Assembly: GCA_002737585.1 (NCBI GenBank)
Contig: NSIA01000104.1
Coordinates: forward strand, 1-8,570
DNA length: 8,570 nucleotides
Reading direction: 5' to 3'
Origin: Planctomycetaceae bacterium
GTDB taxonomy: Bacteria > Planctomycetota > Phycisphaerae > Phycisphaerales > SM1A02
Shown here piece by piece: positions 5,746-8,570 of the stretch; positions within the stretch are counted from its first letter, which is position 1; each line of letters starts with the position of its first letter. The notes beneath the pieces are model-generated. The model was not told the DNA's origin and ran no database searches. It saw only the letters and a list, made by a program, of their open reading frames with translations. Made by a program: the position numbers and the translations under genes.

Positions 5746-8570
5746 GTGGCTGACGCCGATACCAAGCATGACGAACTCGAACCGCACGACGGGGATTCCA
5801 ACGGAGCCAACTCCGAAGGACATCACGCCGAGCACGAGCATGACACCGAAGAAGAAAGCGCGTCGATCGACTCGGCCGCCTTCGCTTCACTCGAGGCGCT
5901 CGAGAGCGGCGAGGATGCACCCATCCTCCCGGTCCGAGCCATCGATGACGAGGAATCCAATGGCGCAGAAGCGTCAGCCGATGACTCAGATAACTCAGAC
6001 GATGAGAGTGAAGACGAGTCTGATGAGGATTCCGATGATGAGTCCGAGGACGACTCCGACGACGATTCCGAAGACTCGGAAACCTCCGCTTCCGGCGAGG
6101 ATGGCGATGCATCCGCCGATACCGCTGAAGATGGCAGCAAGCGCCGTCGCCGCCGCGGTGGTCGCGGTCGCAAGAAGGAAACCCAGCAGAGCGCACCAGC
6201 AGGTTCCAAGCGCCGGCAACTGATTGTGGTCAACGACGTTCCGGGTGAAGAGTGCCGCATCGCGGTCCTTGAAGACGGACGCCTTGAGCAGATCTTTGCA
6301 GAGCGCGAGAACACCGCCACCCACGTGGGCAACATCTATAAGGGCCGCGTGATGAACGTGGAACCCGCCATCCAGGCGGCGTTCATCGACTTCGGCGAAG
6401 GCCAGAACGGCTTCTTGCACATCAGCGATCTGCACCCGCAGTACTTCCCCGGCGAAGAGCGCACCGAGCGCGTCGGCAAGAAGATTGCGCGCCGCGATCG
6501 TCCACCGATTCAGGAAGCACTCAAGCGCGGCCAAGAAGTGATCGTGCAGGTCCTCAAGGAGGGCATCGGCACCAAGGGTCCAACACTCACCAGCTACGTC
6601 TCCATCCCCGGCCGTTTGCTGGTGATGATGCCGCAGATGGACAAGGTGGGCGTCAGCCGCAAGGTGGAAGACGAAGACCAGCGCCGCGAAATGCGCCGCA
6701 TCTTGGACAGCCTTGAACTGCCAACGGGCTTCGGATTCATCCTGCGCACTGCTGGCTTCGACCGCACCAAGACTGAATTGCAGCGCGACGCCATTTATCT
6801 GCAGCGCCTGTGGCAGGCCATGGAGCGTCGCATGAGTTCCACCGGCGCGCCCTGCGCCCTGTACACGGAAAGCGATCTGCTGGTTCGCACCATCCGCGAC
6901 ATCGCCGACGACAGCGTTGACGCCATTGTGGTGGATAGCGAAAGCGCCTTCACGCGTGCCAAGACCTTCTTGCAAGTAGTGGCGCCGATCAACGCGCCGC
7001 GACTTCTGTACTACGACCGCATTGCGCCAGTCTTCGAGGCGTTCGGCGTTGAGCGGCAAATTGAGCAGATTCATGCCCGCGAAGTGCCGCTGCCATCGGG
7101 CGGCGCGCTGGTGATTGATCAGACCGAGGCCATGGTGGCCATCGATGTGAACAGTGGTAAGAGCCGCAGTGCACGCGACAGTGAGACCAACGCCTACAAC
7201 ACCAACCGCGAAGCCGTTGATGAAATCGCCCGGCAGTTGCGCCTGCGCGACCTGGGCGGAATCATCGTCAACGACTTGATCGACATGCGCATGTCCAAGC
7301 ACCGGCGCGAGATTGAAGCGCGCCTGGAAAGCAATCTGCGCCGCGATCGTGCCAAGACCACCACGCTGGAGATCTCTGACTTCGGCATGATTGAGATGAC
7401 CCGCCAGCGCATGCGCCCGGGTCTTCACAAGGCGCACTTCATGGACTGCCCGCACTGTCACGGTGCCGGCGAAGTCCGCGTGCCCGATGCAGTGGCTGCC
7501 GACATTCTGCGTCGTATCGCCCTGTTCTTCTGCCACGACCGCATTGCGCGCGTCGAGGTGGTGTGCAGCGCGCGCGTTGCTGGCGTGTTCCTGAGTACGC
7601 GCCGCAATGCGCTTCATGAACTTGAAGAGCGCTCCGACAAGCGCGTTGATATTCGCATCAGCGAAGCTTTCGCCATGGATCGCGTTGAGGTGTATGCCTA
7701 CGACGACCGCGGCGCGGACATTGAGCTTGATCGCCTACCGCGCGTTCCGGTTCCACGCCTTTCGGATTTGCCAGACAGCGTGGTCATTTCTGATGATGAC
7801 GATGGTGATGATGACGTGGTGGATGGAGGCGGACACCGCCGCCGTCGCCGTCGTCGTAAGCCCGCGCCAGCTGACGCAACGGCCATGGCACTCGCTGGTG
7901 GATTTGACGATCTGCCAACCCCAACTGCCAACGAACCGAGCGTTTCTGAACTGATTCGCCGCTCCGACGCCGAGCGCGAAACGCGCCGTCGCGAGGACGA
8001 TGTTCGTAAGCGTGAAGAAGACACGCACCGCCGCGAAGAAGACACGCGCAAGCGTGAAGAAGATGCACGGCTGCGGCAAGAGGCTGCTCGTGAACGGCAA
8101 GAAGCTGCACGCGAACGCCAAGAAGCCGCAGCAGCGCGAGCTGTTGAGCGCGCCGCTGCTCGCGAGGCACGCGATGCTGAACGAGCAACGCGCGTTGAAG
8201 CTGGACTTGATGTTGCTGACCTCGACGAAGCAGACGCTGTGGATGCCGCCGAAGAGGCTGCGATCGCACTGGAGCGCGAGCAATCGGGTGGCAATCGCGG
8301 TCAAGGTAATCGCGGTGAAGGTGATGGCGATGGCGAAGCCGGTCGTGGCCGGCGCCGACGTCGGCGTCGCGGTCGCGGACGCGGTGGCGATCGTGATGAC
8401 GAAGCACCAGCCAACGGAAACGGTGGCGGCAATCGTCAAGGCGGACGCAATGCTCCGCGCAACGACGCGGCTGGTACGCCAGCCGTCGCGCGCGCTGAAG
8501 GCGATACCGGCGGCGAAGGCTCCGAAGGCGGCGAAGCTGGTGACGGCGCGCCACGTGGCGAAGGCAATGA
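5746..8570 (+). CDS. rne: Ribonuclease E/G family endoribonuclease (3' end outside window)
   Basis: Single-strand-specific endoribonuclease of mRNA decay and rRNA/tRNA maturation. The frame runs 941 codons from GTG 5746 to the edge with no stop. Residues 1-130 are acidic, with 33 of 34 residues Asp, Glu or Ser at 79-112, followed by a basic patch KRRRRRGGRGRKK (132-144). The core begins near 158 (RRQLIVVNDVPGEECRIAV). It has an S1 region (about 190-290, GNIYKGRV, FGEGQNGFLHISD), the 5'-sensor motif LRTAG (Arg334, Thr335), catalytic AIDVNSGKS (Asp467) and VNDLIDM (Asp510), and the zinc-link CPHCHGAG (Cys568, Cys571). Spacings 467-510 and 467-568 equal those of E. coli RNase E (303-346, 303-404), so the nuclease should be active. 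The tail has an acidic stretch (DDDDGDDD), HRRRRRRK, a seven-unit heptad repeat (749-797), an Arg/Gly block (866-884) and Gly/Asn-rich sequence. Such disordered tails bind RNA and degradosome partners in known RNase E proteins. RNase E versus RNase G naming is a matter of convention here; the long tail favours E. Confidence 0.95.
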   Translation, partial: MADADTKHDELEPHDGDSNGANSEGHHAEHEHDTEEESASIDSAAFASLEALESGEDAPILPVRAIDDEESNGAEASADDSDNSDDESEDESDEDSDDESEDDSDDDSEDSETSASGEDGDASADTAEDGSKRRRRRGGRGRKKETQQSAPAGSKRRQLIVVNDVPGEECRIAVLEDGRLEQIFAERENTATHVGNIYKGRVMNVEPAIQAAFIDFGEGQNGFLHISDLHPQYFPGEERTERVGKKIARRDRPPIQEALKRGQEVIVQVLKEGIGTKGPTLTSYVSIPGRLLVMMPQMDKVGVSRKVEDEDQRREMRRILDSLELPTGFGFILRTAGFDRTKTELQRDAIYLQRLWQAMERRMSSTGAPCALYTESDLLVRTIRDIADDSVDAIVVDSESAFTRAKTFLQVVAPINAPRLLYYDRIAPVFEAFGVERQIEQIHAREVPLPSGGALVIDQTEAMVAIDVNSGKSRSARDSETNAYNTNREAVDEIARQLRLRDLGGIIVNDLIDMRMSKHRREIEARLESNLRRDRAKTTTLEISDFGMIEMTRQRMRPGLHKAHFMDCPHCHGAGEVRVPDAVAADILRRIALFFCHDRIARVEVVCSARVAGVFLSTRRNALHELEERSDKRVDIRISEAFAMDRVEVYAYDDRGADIELDRLPRVPVPRLSDLPDSVVISDDDDGDDDVVDGGGHRRRRRRRKPAPADATAMALAGGFDDLPTPTANEPSVSELIRRSDAERETRRREDDVRKREEDTHRREEDTRKREEDARLRQEAARERQEAARERQEAAAARAVERAAAREARDAERATRVEAGLDVADLDEADAVDAAEEAAIALEREQSGGNRGQGNRGEGDGDGEAGRGRRRRRRRGRGRGGDRDDEAPANGNGGGNRQGGRNAPRNDAAGTPAVARAEGDTGGEGSEGGEAGDGAPRGEGN
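7990..8136 (+). repeat. In-frame 21-nt repeats encoding a charged heptad array
   Basis: Seven consecutive 21-nt units begin at 7990, 8011, 8032, 8053, 8074, 8095 and 8116 inside the RNase gene. They encode heptads of the types REEDTRK and RQEAARE, shifting from Asp/Glu-rich to Ala-rich along the array. The DNA units are similar but differ mostly at third positions. The pattern suggests a highly charged single helix or coiled coil in the C-terminal tail. Confidence 0.8.

Noticed and set aside
5278..5841. Minus-strand and plus-strand open frames of 80-190 codons across the gap between ptsI and the RNase gene
   Set aside because: They overlap both flanking genes in other frames, lack Shine-Dalgarno sites and look compositionally random. 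The gap is better read as non-coding structured sequence.
5995..7617. A 540-codon open frame on the minus strand opposite the RNase gene
   Set aside because: It lies fully antisense to the catalytic core of RNase E/G, has no recognisable domain, and its openness follows from the codon bias of the sense gene.
7735..8554. Minus-strand frames rich in Arg, His and Ser opposite the RNase tail
   Set aside because: They are antisense translations of a low-complexity Arg/Glu/Ala coding region, with no independent coding signal.

Overview
The window reads as ordinary chromosomal DNA from a moderately GC-rich bacterium. It is gene-dense, with long intergenic gaps around the housekeeping genes. The gene set is a Hal2/SAL1-type bisphosphate nucleotidase, a bacterial DnaK, a lone PTS enzyme I, and an RNase E/G with a long acidic N-terminal extension and an Arg/Gly-rich tail. 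Together with frequently weak Shine-Dalgarno sites, this would suit a planctomycete, perhaps of the Phycisphaerae. That assignment is inference from gene character; there is no rRNA or other marker here.

Layout, left to right. Positions 1-103 (minus) hold the first 34 codons of an unidentified membrane-anchored protein. Its ATG overlaps the stop of the preceding minus-strand gene (TGATG). Positions 103-1113 (minus) encode that preceding gene, a 3'(2'),5'-bisphosphate nucleotidase-like enzyme of the inositol monophosphatase superfamily. A 329-nt divergent intergenic region follows, holding a 13-bp tandem repeat built of TGGA-NN-TCCA palindromes. Positions 1443-3359 (plus) encode full-length DnaK. 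Its stop codon lies inside a striking 123-bp element: two REP-like arms in inverted orientation around a perfect 15-bp terminator-like hairpin. Positions 3596-5353 (plus) encode PTS enzyme I. A 392-nt hairpin-rich stretch without a gene leads to an RNase E/G gene that starts with GTG at 5746, has a good Shine-Dalgarno site, and runs off the right edge still open.

The genes do not form one pathway. DnaK (protein folding) and RNase E/G (RNA turnover) are core housekeeping functions. Enzyme I feeds phosphate from PEP into a phosphorelay whose partners (HPr, EIIA) are not in the window. The nucleotidase removes PAP, a by-product of sulfate and sulfonate metabolism that inhibits exoribonucleases.

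I see no convincing new defence, mobile or biosynthetic system. The observations most worth following are the REP-like inverted pair at the dnaK stop, the palindromic repeats upstream of dnaK, the hairpin-rich leader before the RNase gene, and that RNase's low-complexity ends.
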